DNA of 64,000 nucleotides from the NCBI GenBank assembly GCA_034421015.1, contig DAOUKT010000028.1, forward strand, positions 1-64,000. Reading direction: 5' to 3'. Positions within the stretch are counted from its first letter, which is position 1. Every line of letters begins with the position of its first letter. Made by a program: the position numbers and the translations under genes. Shown piece after piece: positions 18,831-28,161 of this stretch. A model generated the notes under the pieces. The model made no database searches. It was not told where the DNA came from and saw only the letters and a program-made list of their open reading frames with translations. The DNA comes from DAOUJW01 sp034421015. GTDB taxonomy: Bacteria; Chloroflexota; Dehalococcoidia; Lucifugimonadales; UBA2985.

Positions 18831-21110
18831 CTATGCCTCTATGCCAAGGGACCCCAGCGCGTCCTGGCCTCCGGGCGAGAGCTTCAGGCCCTGAGCCAGG
18901 CCTTCTGCATACGCCCGGTTGAGGGCGTCCTGGACACGGTCGCCGGGGCGCTCGCCTTCGCTGAGGTTACGGACCAGGTCCGGCAGCGAGTTGTACGCCT
19001 GGTCAACGTGCCAGTAGAAGGACAGGAGCCACGCCAACTCACGCTCGGTGGACGGCGGAGGAATGTCGCCAAGGTCGAAGATTGCCTCCGTTGCCTTTGT
19101 GTAGCGGAGAATCCCCGCCCTGTCCTCCTCGTGCTCTCCGTAGTACCGCTTTCTCTTGAGCTCCCGGACGCGCATCTCGTATTCTGCGTCGCCGTAGATG
19201 GCCCGGGGGCCCCACTCCTCGCGAAGGCTGAGGGACTCCTCTCCCTGGGGGTTCATAATGGCGACAGCCACCTCCACGCCCAGGGCAGGATCGTGCTCGA
19301 ATTTTACCGCGCCCCGCAGGACGGCCTCCTGGAGCATCAGGGTGACCTCCCGGGGAATCTTCCGGTACAGGGGCCCGCTCGACTCCTCGTTCCGCTCTGC
19401 CCCAAGGCCGCCGGTGTTGAAGGAGTAGAACTCCTGGGGCAGACCGCCCACCGCCATGTCCTGCAGGATGGTGTACATAAGGGTCGCGTTCTCGTCCTCA
19501 AGGCCGATTATGAAGGGGTCAGAGAAGTACTCCACGTACGGCCTGCCAATCGCGCCCGCGGCCGCGCCCGTCTGCACCGCTTCGCCGTACATGAGGGTGC
19601 GCACGTACTGCTCCGGCGTCAGCCGTATGAGCGGCGGAACAACCGTGTTCTGCCTCATCACGGACTGCCACAGCACCCTGTCGGTGCTCTCCATCGGCAC
19701 GTGAACCGTGTCTTTCAGCTGCCCGTTGGTGATGACCTCTGGCAGGCGCTGGACGCCCTTCCTGGCGAGCAGCCTGGAACGCGAGAGGATCATCCGCATG
19801 TTGCGCACCGGATTGCGCATGAAGTCCGGAGTGCTGTCGCCCGGGTTGAAGGGCACGTTTTCCAGGGTCTCCTGGGGATTCGGGTCATCTGCGACTCCAC
19901 GGAGAACGTCGTAGGTGATGGGGTCGTCGTCCCGGCTGAGTCCGAAGGGCACGGCGTAGAAGTTGTTCTCGGTGCCATCGATCCCGTAGGACACCCGTAT
20001 CGACTTGCCGCCGCGCTCCGCCTCTACCGGCGCGCTCAGCGGCTGCAGCAGAAGAATGTCGTCGTTCATTGGATAGACCGCCTCGCCCGGGTCCGGGGAG
20101 AGGCCAATCAGCTTTGACAGGTCGCTGCCCGCCAGCTCGATCATGATTGTGAGGGTGCTCTTGCCGTGCAACGACGGGCCGGCGGTGACCATCGCCGTGT
20201 TGGTGGGACTGCCGTCCAGGGTCCTGACGCGCGCCATGCTGAGGGCGGCCTGAAGCGCGAGGCCCTGGGCCTGCTTGACCAGGAACATGGCTATGGACAG
20301 GGGGCCCATCTTGTGCTCGCCCAGGTAGTCAAACCCCAGGTGGAGCGACAGGCCGCGTGTTGGCGCCTTGAACACAAGCTGGGTCAGGCCGGACTGCCTG
20401 ACGCGCTCCTTCAGGTCCTCCGGCATGTCCAGGTCGTCAAGCCACCTGGGAAGGGAGACCTCCAGAATGTCCGGTGGCTCCTGCAGTTTGTCGGCAGGCA
20501 GGTCAAAGGTGAGCTGACGCCACATGTACGGCAGCTGCAGGTACTCCGTCCCGAACAGGAGCTGTCTTGCATGGAATGACCGTGCGGGCGTGTCGCCGAT
20601 CTGTCTGTCGGTCTGCACGACGGTGTCGCCTGAGGCGAAGTGCTTCTTCATGGCCTCGGTGATGCACCTGAACACCTCTGCGAAGATCGCCTGGTTTTCC
20701 TCGCTGAACGCGAGGCCGTCCCGGTTGCGGGCGAACCCTTCAATGAAGTACTGGGTGAGGTCTGGCCTGCGAGCGACCCCAAGCTGGCTGAAGAAGCCCA
20801 GGCCGCCGCTGTCCAGTCGCACGGCGACTTCCGGCCACGCCCTGGCCGCCGCCCTGCCCTCCGAGTTCAGCTCCTCCGCCTCCTTCTCTATCTCCCCCGC
20901 TTCACGGAGGACCTCCGCCCGCTGCTGCTCGGTAAGGTCCTGAAAAACACGCATCCGGCTTGTGAGCCACTCGCCGGATGGGTTGAAGAACTGGCTGTCT
21001 GACTTGTGGCCTACCTTAGCGGCCGCCACCAGGTCGTCAAGCGCCTTGGAAAATTCGGGATTTACTGGAGGACCGGCCAGTACCGAGCCGGGCTCCGATG
21101 TGATTGCCAT
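18831..21110 (-). CDS. Divergent phosphoenolpyruvate-carboxykinase-like protein
   Basis: A 759-residue protein whose middle resembles ATP-dependent PEP carboxykinase. A kinase-1a-like P-loop GPSLHGKST lies near residue 310 and a kinase-2-like PMNDDILLL near 346. A long C-terminal stretch recalls the PEPCK adenine/mixed-domain region (LTPEQYVRTLMYGEA, EYFSDPFIIGLEDENA, FYSFNTGGLG near 561). It is about 200 residues longer than normal PEPCK, with an N-terminal helical extension of about 250 residues. PEPCK activity is not assured because the canonical active-site strings are altered. ATG 21110 is preferred over the upstream 21155 because an agaggag site precedes it. It is monocistronic. Confidence 0.6.
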   Translation of the reverse strand: MAITSEPGSVLAGPPVNPEFSKALDDLVAAAKVGHKSDSQFFNPSGEWLTSRMRVFQDLTEQQRAEVLREAGEIEKEAEELNSEGRAAARAWPEVAVRLDSGGLGFFSQLGVARRPDLTQYFIEGFARNRDGLAFSEENQAIFAEVFRCITEAMKKHFASGDTVVQTDRQIGDTPARSFHARQLLFGTEYLQLPYMWRQLTFDLPADKLQEPPDILEVSLPRWLDDLDMPEDLKERVRQSGLTQLVFKAPTRGLSLHLGFDYLGEHKMGPLSIAMFLVKQAQGLALQAALSMARVRTLDGSPTNTAMVTAGPSLHGKSTLTIMIELAGSDLSKLIGLSPDPGEAVYPMNDDILLLQPLSAPVEAERGGKSIRVSYGIDGTENNFYAVPFGLSRDDDPITYDVLRGVADDPNPQETLENVPFNPGDSTPDFMRNPVRNMRMILSRSRLLARKGVQRLPEVITNGQLKDTVHVPMESTDRVLWQSVMRQNTVVPPLIRLTPEQYVRTLMYGEAVQTGAAAGAIGRPYVEYFSDPFIIGLEDENATLMYTILQDMAVGGLPQEFYSFNTGGLGAERNEESSGPLYRKIPREVTLMLQEAVLRGAVKFEHDPALGVEVAVAIMNPQGEESLSLREEWGPRAIYGDAEYEMRVRELKRKRYYGEHEEDRAGILRYTKATEAIFDLGDIPPPSTERELAWLLSFYWHVDQAYNSLPDLVRNLSEGERPGDRVQDALNRAYAEGLAQGLKLSPGGQDALGSLGIEA

Positions 21111-21361
21111 GCTGGAAACTCTCCTCTGTGTAAGACTTGCCCCGACAGGGTTCAATCCACTCCCAGGGGAGGCGCCACGGAGATCGCTGGCGCTGGGGAT
21201 ATTTTCGCTGTGTAGCGTATCCGAAAGCCATACATAACAGTGCCAATGTATGGCGTATTACGTGATGGGAATATATCGGAAATCCCTGCCAGTGTCAATG
21301 CTTGGCAGGCACGCTAAATGCCGAAATTCAAGGGTTTCCAGACTGGCATGTAAGCCTGGAA

Positions 21362-22192
21362 TCAGAACAAAGCAAGCTGATCGTCCAGGGGCAACGGGAG
21401 CACGCCGACAATGACCCATGGATTCGGAGCGACAGCATGGAACTGTTGAGTTGTCCCGAGGAAAAAGTGGAGGTCCTTCTTGGCAAACTCGTCAAAATAC
21501 TTCTCCCGTACCTTGCTCAACGCAATCGTTTCGTCACCACCAGCTGACTCCAGGCAATTCCAGTACAGCGCGCCTATTTCCCAGTCTAGAATTTGCAACT
21601 CGCTTTGCCTGCCATTTGCATCTTCAAAACGGTAGGAAAAACTGTAAGGGAGCTTCGGAATTACCTTGAAAGTCTCACGCCAACTATTGTCCTCAAACAT
21701 ATCAAGCTGGCTGTGAATCTCCCGCATTCTCTGAAGTTTCTCGTGATCCCAATCTCGGTCCTCTTCTTCATAAACCAAGTCTCGCACGAGCGTCGGTTTG
21801 AACACGCACAGAGAGATCGAATTCGCCTTGGCAGCGGCAATTGCTTCATCCATGCGATCATACACGGCCGGGCCCCCAAGGATGATGCGCCTGCGTTCTC
21901 TCCAGTTGTCCGAAGTGCCGAGGTGATCTACAGGCTGCAGGTCTGCTTGACCATATGGCCGAAAGGACTCTGGTCTCGGATCTCTGGTGTTACGGAACAG
22001 GCGACACTCAATCCAATCGTACTTACTATACTGCTCCTGAGCACCGAGTCTTCGGTAGGGTACTGGGTAGATTCGAACCCATGACCCATCTTCCCGAACA
22101 CCGGCTGTGCAAACTGTCTCCCCGTACTTTCTGGACAACGTCGGGTAGGTCTTAACCGTCACGAGAATGCGTTGTTTTTCTAATCCTGTCAT
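21362..22192 (-). CDS. Predicted dual-OB-type protein paired with a DUF488 gene
   Basis: A 276-residue protein starting with ILVTVKTYPTLSRKYGETVC, then GSWVRIYPVPYR and YDWIECRLFRNTRDPRPES. This pattern I associate with the dual OB-fold domain family that travels with DUF488 proteins in conflict-type cassettes; that assignment is from memory and should be tested. No signal peptide or membrane helix is present. The ATG overlaps the stop of the upstream DUF488 gene by 4 nt (ATGA), so the two are co-translated. Base composition is clearly lower in GC than the neighbours, consistent with horizontal acquisition. Confidence 0.55.
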   Translation of the reverse strand: MTGLEKQRILVTVKTYPTLSRKYGETVCTAGVREDGSWVRIYPVPYRRLGAQEQYSKYDWIECRLFRNTRDPRPESFRPYGQADLQPVDHLGTSDNWRERRRIILGGPAVYDRMDEAIAAAKANSISLCVFKPTLVRDLVYEEEDRDWDHEKLQRMREIHSQLDMFEDNSWRETFKVIPKLPYSFSYRFEDANGRQSELQILDWEIGALYWNCLESAGGDETIALSKVREKYFDEFAKKDLHFFLGTTQQFHAVAPNPWVIVGVLPLPLDDQLALF

Positions 22193-23148
22193 AGATGCTC
22201 AACTGGGATCCGCTTGTCCCATTTCCGCTCGAGTTCGGTTGCGACACGACCGCGGTGACAGGAGCTCACATCACGCTCAAAACAGGTTAGAGCTACGTAC
22301 TCCCCTGAATCGATCCACTCTAGGATTGTCGCCAGAGATGACAACTGTTTCGGAAGGTCGTGTTGCGCATACTCCTGCAGCAACCGTCGGCGATCCTCCA
22401 GACTCTTAATCTTGCGTCTTCTTTCTGCACTAATGCCAAGCTCAGGGATGTGCACGTAGCGAATGCCAATTCCACTACAGGCATTGCTCAGAGTGGATTT
22501 TGAGAAACCGTATTTTCGGCTAATTGCATTCTGTCGAACATCGCACAGGACGGTGACACTTGCCTTGATAAGCGCGTTCAGGTAGTTTTCAACATTCTGC
22601 CCCTGATACCCAATCGTAAGGAGCGGAGACAACCCGGAAATCGGCCGGGCTTCTTCGATGCGCCCCAGCGCAACTTTGTCCCCACGGAGAACCTCATTTG
22701 CCACCTCGCTATGAATGGCGTAGTAGGGGTACTGAACGTAGGTCTCCGAGATCAGCCTTTCGCCGCGTAGCGTACTATATTGTTCAACAAAGGAATCAAT
22801 GCTCTCGGATCGGAGGTAGGATGCCACTTTGGTGCCATTTGCCGTGAGTTGCCATTTGGACTCTTCCGCTTCGAGAAACCCGCCGTCGATCAACTTGCGG
22901 CGATCAGCATAGCAGGTGAAAGAGAACGCCCCGAATCTATAAGGCACAAAATCATATGGGCTTTCGTTGCCCAATTCCTGGCAGTACAAGAAGAGCAGCT
23001 TCTGGAAGTCCAGATTCGCCACATCTCCTCCTAGTCCCTGGAGTAAAGCTAGAATCTGTCGTTGACGCGGAAGAAGGCCTACTAGGGTATTCGAGTCAGG
23101 TATATCTGATGCTGCATTCAAGAATCGCTCCTCCCTTGATTGCATCAT
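22189..23148 (-). CDS. DUF488 protein with N-terminal SocA/Panacea-like domain
   Basis: A 319-residue two-domain protein. The N-terminal part (DFQKLLFLYCQE, YDFVPYRFGAFSF, then a winged-helix-like stretch) resembles the SocA/DUF4065 or Panacea type. The C-terminal part from about residue 172 is DUF488: TIGYQGQNVENY, CDVRQNAISRKYGFS, YVHIPELGIS and a final CFERDVSSCHRGRVA with the conserved Cys-Glu and Cys-His-Arg. DUF488 has no settled biochemical role but is frequent in defence and DNA-modification neighbourhoods. Two ATGs (23148 and 23145) are possible and neither has a good ribosome site. It is the first gene of the cassette. Confidence 0.65.
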   Translation of the reverse strand: MMQSREERFLNAASDIPDSNTLVGLLPRQRQILALLQGLGGDVANLDFQKLLFLYCQELGNESPYDFVPYRFGAFSFTCYADRRKLIDGGFLEAEESKWQLTANGTKVASYLRSESIDSFVEQYSTLRGERLISETYVQYPYYAIHSEVANEVLRGDKVALGRIEEARPISGLSPLLTIGYQGQNVENYLNALIKASVTVLCDVRQNAISRKYGFSKSTLSNACSGIGIRYVHIPELGISAERRRKIKSLEDRRRLLQEYAQHDLPKQLSSLATILEWIDSGEYVALTCFERDVSSCHRGRVATELERKWDKRIPVEHL

Positions 23149-23370
23149 GCACCGAATCTGCCCAGGGCGCTAGTCCCCGCTGACTAAGCCTATGGCACTG
23201 AGCATTGTAGCCAACGCTCTGAATGTTCGCAAACGACCTTGATGGAGGAGAGCTGCACGTCGCCCGGCCGTTGTGCTGCGTAGGGCAAAATGGTATCCTT
23301 GGATGTCGTGTCCTTTTTGGGGGTCGACTACAACTCTATTCCCGGCTGCGGTCCAACGGAGGTCACATAG

Positions 23371-23787
23371 ATGCACTTGCTGATGGATGGATTTGGAGGC
23401 GATGAGGAAAAGCTCAAGAGCGAGGAATTCGTCCACCGCTTTCTGGATACGTTCCCCGATGAGATTGAGATGACCAAGATCAACGGCCCTCACGTGATGA
23501 CCTACAACGGGCCCAAACCGGAGGACTGGGGAGTATCCGGCTTTGTGATGATCGCCGAGAGCCACATCAGCGTGCATACGTTCCCGGACAGGTCGTACGT
23601 GAACATAGACGTGTTCTCCTGCAAGGACTTTGACCACGAGCGCGCGCTGGAGCGCGTCAAGGAGATCTTCGGCCTTGACCAGGTTAAGCTCTGGGTGGTC
23701 GGGCGCGGCCTCGACTACTCCACTCCGGACTTCCGGTCATCGGTCATGGAAGGCGAGACCAAGGCGGTGTTTAGCGGGGTGGTCTGA
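23371..23787 (+). CDS. speD: S-adenosylmethionine decarboxylase proenzyme
   Basis: A 138-residue prokaryotic-type SAM decarboxylase that supplies decarboxylated SAM for spermidine synthesis. The self-cleavage site that makes the pyruvoyl group is E63-S64 in AESHISVHTFPD, and the following DVFSCKDFD has the conserved active-site Cys. ATG 23371 follows ggagg by 8 nt. The stop overlaps the start of the agmatinase-like gene, so the two are coupled. Confidence 0.95.
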   Translation: MHLLMDGFGGDEEKLKSEEFVHRFLDTFPDEIEMTKINGPHVMTYNGPKPEDWGVSGFVMIAESHISVHTFPDRSYVNIDVFSCKDFDHERALERVKEIFGLDQVKLWVVGRGLDYSTPDFRSSVMEGETKAVFSGVV

Positions 23788-24695
23788 TGGCCTCGGGCCG
23801 TCCGCTGCCCCATCCCGTTTCCGTCCCCTGGAGCTTTCTTGCAGCGCCTCCTGAGGAGTCCCGACTGGACGACTGCCGGGTGGTGGTGGTCCCCGTGCCC
23901 TACGACAGCACCGCGTCCTACATGGGGGGAGCCAGGGAGGGGCCCCGCGCCATAATCCAGGCCTCCAGACACTTGGAGGACTACGACATCGAGCTGCGCC
24001 GGGAGGTCTACCGCGTAGGCATTCACACCCTGCCCGAGCTTGAGCCATACGTCGGCGGGCCTGAGGGCATGGTGGACCGCGTGCAGGCGGCCGTTGAGCC
24101 CTTCGCCTGCGACGGCAAGCTGGTGGCGGTCCTTGGAGGCGAGCACACCGTCTCGGTCGGAGCGGTCAGGGCCATTCGCAAAGTCCACCCGGACCTCTCC
24201 GTGCTGTACCTGGACGCCCACGCAGACCTGAGGGACGAGTACATGGGGAGCCGGTTCAGCCACGCCTGCGCCGCCCGCAGGATCCTGGACGAGTGCCCCG
24301 TGGTGGAGGTGGGGGTGCGCAGCATCAGCCAGGAGGAGATGGACTTCGCAGGCAGGGAGGGTATCCCCATCTACTTCCACGATGGATACGGCGCTCCGGC
24401 GGGCTGGGACGCGGAGGAGATTGCGTCGCGCCTCACCGAACACGTCTACGTCAGCATCGACCTGGACGTGCTGGACCCGAGCCTGATGGCGGCCGTCGGC
24501 ACGCCGGAGCCCGGCGGGCCGGGCTGGGAGACGGTCACGGCGTTGCTCAGGACCGTATGCGAGACGCGCTCCGTCGTCGGCTTCGATGTCGTCGAACTCT
24601 GCCCCTGGGCCGGGCCTCCGTCCTGCGCCTCGGTTGCCGCCAAGCTGGCCTACAAGATCATGGGTTACGCAACGGAAGAGACCCGCCGCGATTAG
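23787..24695 (+). CDS. speB: Agmatinase/arginase-family ureohydrolase
   Basis: A 302-residue ureohydrolase with all manganese-binding motifs: GGEHTVS, DAHADLRDEY and SIDLDVLDP. Together with the coupled speD gene it indicates the agmatine-to-putrescine step of polyamine synthesis, although the substrate could be another guanidino compound. The N terminus (VPVPYDSTASYMGGAREGP) is typical of agmatinases. ATG 23787 overlaps the preceding TGA. No spermidine synthase is in the window. Confidence 0.9.
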   Translation: MASGRPLPHPVSVPWSFLAAPPEESRLDDCRVVVVPVPYDSTASYMGGAREGPRAIIQASRHLEDYDIELRREVYRVGIHTLPELEPYVGGPEGMVDRVQAAVEPFACDGKLVAVLGGEHTVSVGAVRAIRKVHPDLSVLYLDAHADLRDEYMGSRFSHACAARRILDECPVVEVGVRSISQEEMDFAGREGIPIYFHDGYGAPAGWDAEEIASRLTEHVYVSIDLDVLDPSLMAAVGTPEPGGPGWETVTALLRTVCETRSVVGFDVVELCPWAGPPSCASVAAKLAYKIMGYATEETRRD

Positions 24696-24710
24696 GGATG
24701 GAGGACGTGG

Positions 24711-25805
24711 ATGCTTGGCTCCTTCAGGCTTGGCAGGATTATTGGCATACCCGTACTGATACACTATAGCTGGTTCCTTTGCCTGGTCCTGCTCACCTCG
24801 TCCATAGCGTTCTCCCTGGGCATCTCACGGCCGGGCTGGTCGCTCCTTGAGATGCTCGCGGTGTCCCTCGCAGCAAGCCTTCTCCTGTTCGCCTCCGTCC
24901 TCGCCCACGAGCTTTGCCACAGCCTGGTGGCCCTCCGCAACGGCATACCGGTAAAGGGCATCACCCTCTTTGTCCTTGGAGGCGTTGCCCACATCTCCAG
25001 GGAGAACACAAGGCCCTCTGCGGAGTTCGCTATGGCGATAGCGGGCCCCGCCTCCAGCATAGTCCTTGGCCTGGGGTTCCTGGCCCTGAGCTACATCGTC
25101 GAACCGGCCAGCGTCCACCTCTCGGTCATTTCAAGGTGGCTCTTCGTGATGAACATTGCCCTGGGCGTCTTCAACCTCATCCCCGGTTATCCCCTGGACG
25201 GCGGCCGGGTGTTCCGGGCGGCGGTGTGGGCCGTGACCGGCAACCAGTCCCTGGCGACGCGGGTAGCGACCATCGGCGGCAGGGTAACGGCCGCGGCGTT
25301 CATTGCCGGAGGCGCGTTCATCCTGCTCAGGTGGAACGCGTACCTTCCGGGCATGTGGCTTGCCCTGACAGGGTGGTTCCTGTGGCTGGCGGCCTCGATG
25401 AGCGCACGGCGGACGCGGCAGCTGCAGTCGCTCCAGGGCTTCCTCGCGAGAGACCTGATGACGGCCGACTGCCCGGAGGTTTCCCCCGAAACCGCGCTGC
25501 GAGACGTGGGCCGCAGGAAGGCCGTGGCCCGGGGCGGCATGTGCTACATAGTCAGGCGGGCGCAGAGCGTGGAGGGGCTGCTTGGGCCGAGGTCGGCCAG
25601 GAGGCTGAGCCGCGGGTCGTGGGAGACCAACAGTGTGGGCCAGGCGATGGCTCCACTAACCCTGGTGCCCGCTGTGTCCCCGGATGACGACTCCTTTCGC
25701 GTGCTTGACCTCATGGACGAGGGCGAAACGGGCATGGTCACGGTGGTGGAGAGCGGCGAGCTGCTTGGGGTGATAGTCCAGGACAGCCTGATGGCGCGGC
25801 GGTAG
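24711..25805 (+). CDS. Site-2 protease-type membrane metalloprotease with C-terminal CBS region
   Basis: A 364-residue M50-family intramembrane zinc protease. The zinc motif is H66-E67-L-C-H70 in the second or third helix and the third ligand is D163 in NLIPGYPLDGGR. About six hydrophobic helices span residues 1-240. Residues 245-364 form a soluble region with CBS-like features (LMTADCPEVSPETALRDV and a late ESGELLGVIVQ). Such proteases cut transmembrane regulators. ATG follows a ggagg site; it lies 15 nt after speB, so it is probably in the same transcript. Confidence 0.9.
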   Translation: MLGSFRLGRIIGIPVLIHYSWFLCLVLLTSSIAFSLGISRPGWSLLEMLAVSLAASLLLFASVLAHELCHSLVALRNGIPVKGITLFVLGGVAHISRENTRPSAEFAMAIAGPASSIVLGLGFLALSYIVEPASVHLSVISRWLFVMNIALGVFNLIPGYPLDGGRVFRAAVWAVTGNQSLATRVATIGGRVTAAAFIAGGAFILLRWNAYLPGMWLALTGWFLWLAASMSARRTRQLQSLQGFLARDLMTADCPEVSPETALRDVGRRKAVARGGMCYIVRRAQSVEGLLGPRSARRLSRGSWETNSVGQAMAPLTLVPAVSPDDDSFRVLDLMDEGETGMVTVVESGELLGVIVQDSLMARR

Positions 25806-25899
25806 GGGCTGCTCTGATTGGCCTCCCTGTCGTGCTACGACGCGCCTTGCGGTGACTTCTGATAAAATGCCCCCAGCCTAGTTCTACCCGCTGTTATCA

Positions 25900-28104
25900 A
25901 TGGAGCTAAGAGATTACCAGAAAGACTTGCTAAAGCAAGTCCAGACCGCACTACAGGACTCACCGCAGTCCAGGGTAATGCTGCAACTGCCCACCGGCGG
26001 CGGCAAGACACGCATCGCAGGGGCCCTGCTATCAGAGTGGCTGGAGGGCGGACGCAAGGCGGTCTGGCTGACCCACCGCAGGGAGCTTGCGGCCCAAACA
26101 GAGGGCATGTTACAGGAAGACCAAGTTTCGGCGACGAAGGACATTAGGTGGACTCCTGGGACCAAAGCGCCTGTGCTGCCAAATGGCGCTGTTATCCTGA
26201 TGGCACAGACCGTGAGTCGCCGCACTGCAAGCGCCGAAGTCTGGGACAACTACGATACGCTAGACCTTATGATTGTTGATGAGGCCCACCACGCCACCGC
26301 CGAAGGCTGGGCGAGGGCAATGCGCCAGTGGCCCGGTCCTGTGTTGGGCATGACGGCAACTCCTTGGCGTCTCTCGGAGCGGGAAGGATTCGACCACCTG
26401 TTTGGTGAGTTGGTATGCGGCCCGCAGGTCGCAGCCCTGCAATCGAAGGAGTGGCTGTGCAACGCCCGTGTACTCTCGCCGCCGGAGGAAGAGTTGGTAG
26501 AGGGAGGCCAAGTTGACACCACGGGCGAGTACTCCGAGGCTGGAATAGAGGAAGCCAACCGTGAACGCGACATCTGGACAGCCGGCGCTTTGCGGTTCTG
26601 GCAGAAGAACAGTGAGGGTCGCCAGACGATAGTCTATGCCGTATCAGTAAGGCACGCGAGGAATCTCGCAAGTGTGTTCAATGACGCAGGCATCCCAGCC
26701 GGCGTATTGGTCGGTGACACGCCGGATACAGAGCGTACTCTGCTTATCAGCAGGTTCCAGAGCGGAGACCTCCGGGTCCTAGTCAATGTCGCCGTAGCCA
26801 CCGAGGGATTTGACCTTCCCGATGCGTCATGCGTATTGATGACCCGTCCCACGATGAGTCTCGCTCTCTATTTGCAAATGGTAGGTAGGGGCCTGCGCCC
26901 AAAGCCGGACTCCGGCGACTGCGTGGTCCTGGATATGACCGGCAACAGCCGTAGACACGGCCTTCCAGAAGTGGATCGAGAGTGGTCGTTGAGAGCGCGT
27001 AGTGAGCAGACACCCGGGCCTGGCGAGGCCCCATTGATACGGTGTGAGAAATGTGAAGCGCTTTCCCCCGCCTCCAATCACAATTGCGATAACTGCGGAG
27101 AGCCGTTTGGAGAGCACTGCGGCCGCTGCGGCGCCTGGCGAGCGTGGAAGAGATGGAGCAGCAAGACCATCTGCAGCCATGATCACGAACTGGTCTGCGA
27201 CCTGTGCCACAAGGACGCGCACGTTGAGGCCAAGCTGCCCGTAACCCAAGAGCTTGAGGAGTTGGAGGCGATGAACTTGATTAGAAATATGCTGGAGGAG
27301 GAGTGCCACCGCATAGGCGGGGCCACAGATGACCGGAAGGCTGATCTTCGTAGCTCAATTGAGCAGCTTGAGACAGACCTAAAAGACGACAACCTTGTGG
27401 CATTTAAGAGACACTTGGATTCCCTCCCAGATGCGCAACGTCCTGTCAACGACCGACAAAGGTACGCTCTGTTCGGTGAATGGGAGAGAGAACTTAAAGA
27501 GGAGCTTGAGGGCTTGAAGGGAGAGCTTGCTAGACTGGAGGCTCAGTCCGTTGACGGGCAGTTGGTCCTGAGGAACGTGAGGGAGCGTCTGCTACAATTG
27601 CTTGAAGCCGAGGCGAGAGAGGTAGGCCTATTGCCCAGAAATCCTATTCCCTTAGGGCCTCCCGATTCCCTACGCGTGGACGTTCCACTTGCAGATTCAC
27701 CCGGTTCAGGTGAATGGATAACCTTTGTCCAACTCGCCGAGTTGGGCAAGATGGACCAGGTCTCAAGCATCCGCCCAATAGCCTTACAACTTCCACGGGA
27801 GAGTCCGCTACCTGTGAAAAACTGGATCAATCTCCTTGAGCAAACAGCCGAATGGTTGGTAAGTAAAGAGTTGCTGACTAAAGACATCTGCCCTTTCACG
27901 GTCGGGAGAATGACCAGCAGGTATATGGTAAACTCAAGACCCAACCACCCCGGCAGACCGACTTCCAAGGGTTTCAAGCAACTGTCAAATGGCTTGTATC
28001 TACACAGCCAACACTCGGCAAAACAGATTGCACAACTATGCGCTCCAATGGTTAAGAAACTCGGCGAAGACCCTGAGCAGTTCATGGTCCAATTTTCCCA
28101 ATGA
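25900..28104 (+). CDS. SF2 DEAD/DEAH-type helicase with zinc ribbons and C-terminal accessory domain
   Basis: A 734-residue superfamily 2 helicase. Motif I is PTGGGKT (31-37), motif II DEAHH (about 126), motif III TATP (about 150) and motif VI QMVGRGLR (about 325). A Cys-rich part (CEKC, CDNC, CGRC, CDLC at 382-435) should bind zinc. A charged coiled coil spans about 450-560. The C-terminal 130 residues (WINLLEQTAEWLVSKELLT, then GLYLHSQHSAKQI) resemble an accessory module I associate with the ends of restriction/nuclease-type proteins. No nuclease motif is obvious within the protein. GC content is lower than that of the flanking genes. A mobile, defence-linked role is inferred. No ribosome site precedes ATG 25900. 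Confidence 0.75.
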   Translation: MELRDYQKDLLKQVQTALQDSPQSRVMLQLPTGGGKTRIAGALLSEWLEGGRKAVWLTHRRELAAQTEGMLQEDQVSATKDIRWTPGTKAPVLPNGAVILMAQTVSRRTASAEVWDNYDTLDLMIVDEAHHATAEGWARAMRQWPGPVLGMTATPWRLSEREGFDHLFGELVCGPQVAALQSKEWLCNARVLSPPEEELVEGGQVDTTGEYSEAGIEEANRERDIWTAGALRFWQKNSEGRQTIVYAVSVRHARNLASVFNDAGIPAGVLVGDTPDTERTLLISRFQSGDLRVLVNVAVATEGFDLPDASCVLMTRPTMSLALYLQMVGRGLRPKPDSGDCVVLDMTGNSRRHGLPEVDREWSLRARSEQTPGPGEAPLIRCEKCEALSPASNHNCDNCGEPFGEHCGRCGAWRAWKRWSSKTICSHDHELVCDLCHKDAHVEAKLPVTQELEELEAMNLIRNMLEEECHRIGGATDDRKADLRSSIEQLETDLKDDNLVAFKRHLDSLPDAQRPVNDRQRYALFGEWERELKEELEGLKGELARLEAQSVDGQLVLRNVRERLLQLLEAEAREVGLLPRNPIPLGPPDSLRVDVPLADSPGSGEWITFVQLAELGKMDQVSSIRPIALQLPRESPLPVKNWINLLEQTAEWLVSKELLTKDICPFTVGRMTSRYMVNSRPNHPGRPTSKGFKQLSNGLYLHSQHSAKQIAQLCAPMVKKLGEDPEQFMVQFSQ

Positions 28105-28119
28105 CACCACGGGTAATGA

Positions 28120-28125
28120 TATAAT
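28120..28125 (+). promoter_or_regulatory. Consensus -10 box upstream of the small antitoxin-like gene
   Basis: A perfect TATAAT stands 36 nt before the ATG at 28162, in the short gap after the helicase stop. No convincing -35 element is seen at the right distance, so it is only a candidate promoter. Confidence 0.35.
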
Positions 28126-28161
28126 GGAATTCTATCGCACAAGCAAACTGCCATAGCACAC

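Noticed and set aside
18786..20117. A long plus-strand open frame opposite the PEPCK-like gene.
   Set aside because: It lacks a ribosome site and recognisable domains, and its composition is that of an antisense frame.
22060..22095. A string resembling the T arm of a minus-strand tRNA (gattcgaacccatgac).
   Set aside because: No acceptor, D or anticodon arms surround it, and it lies in frame within the dual-OB-like gene (GSWVRIYPV).
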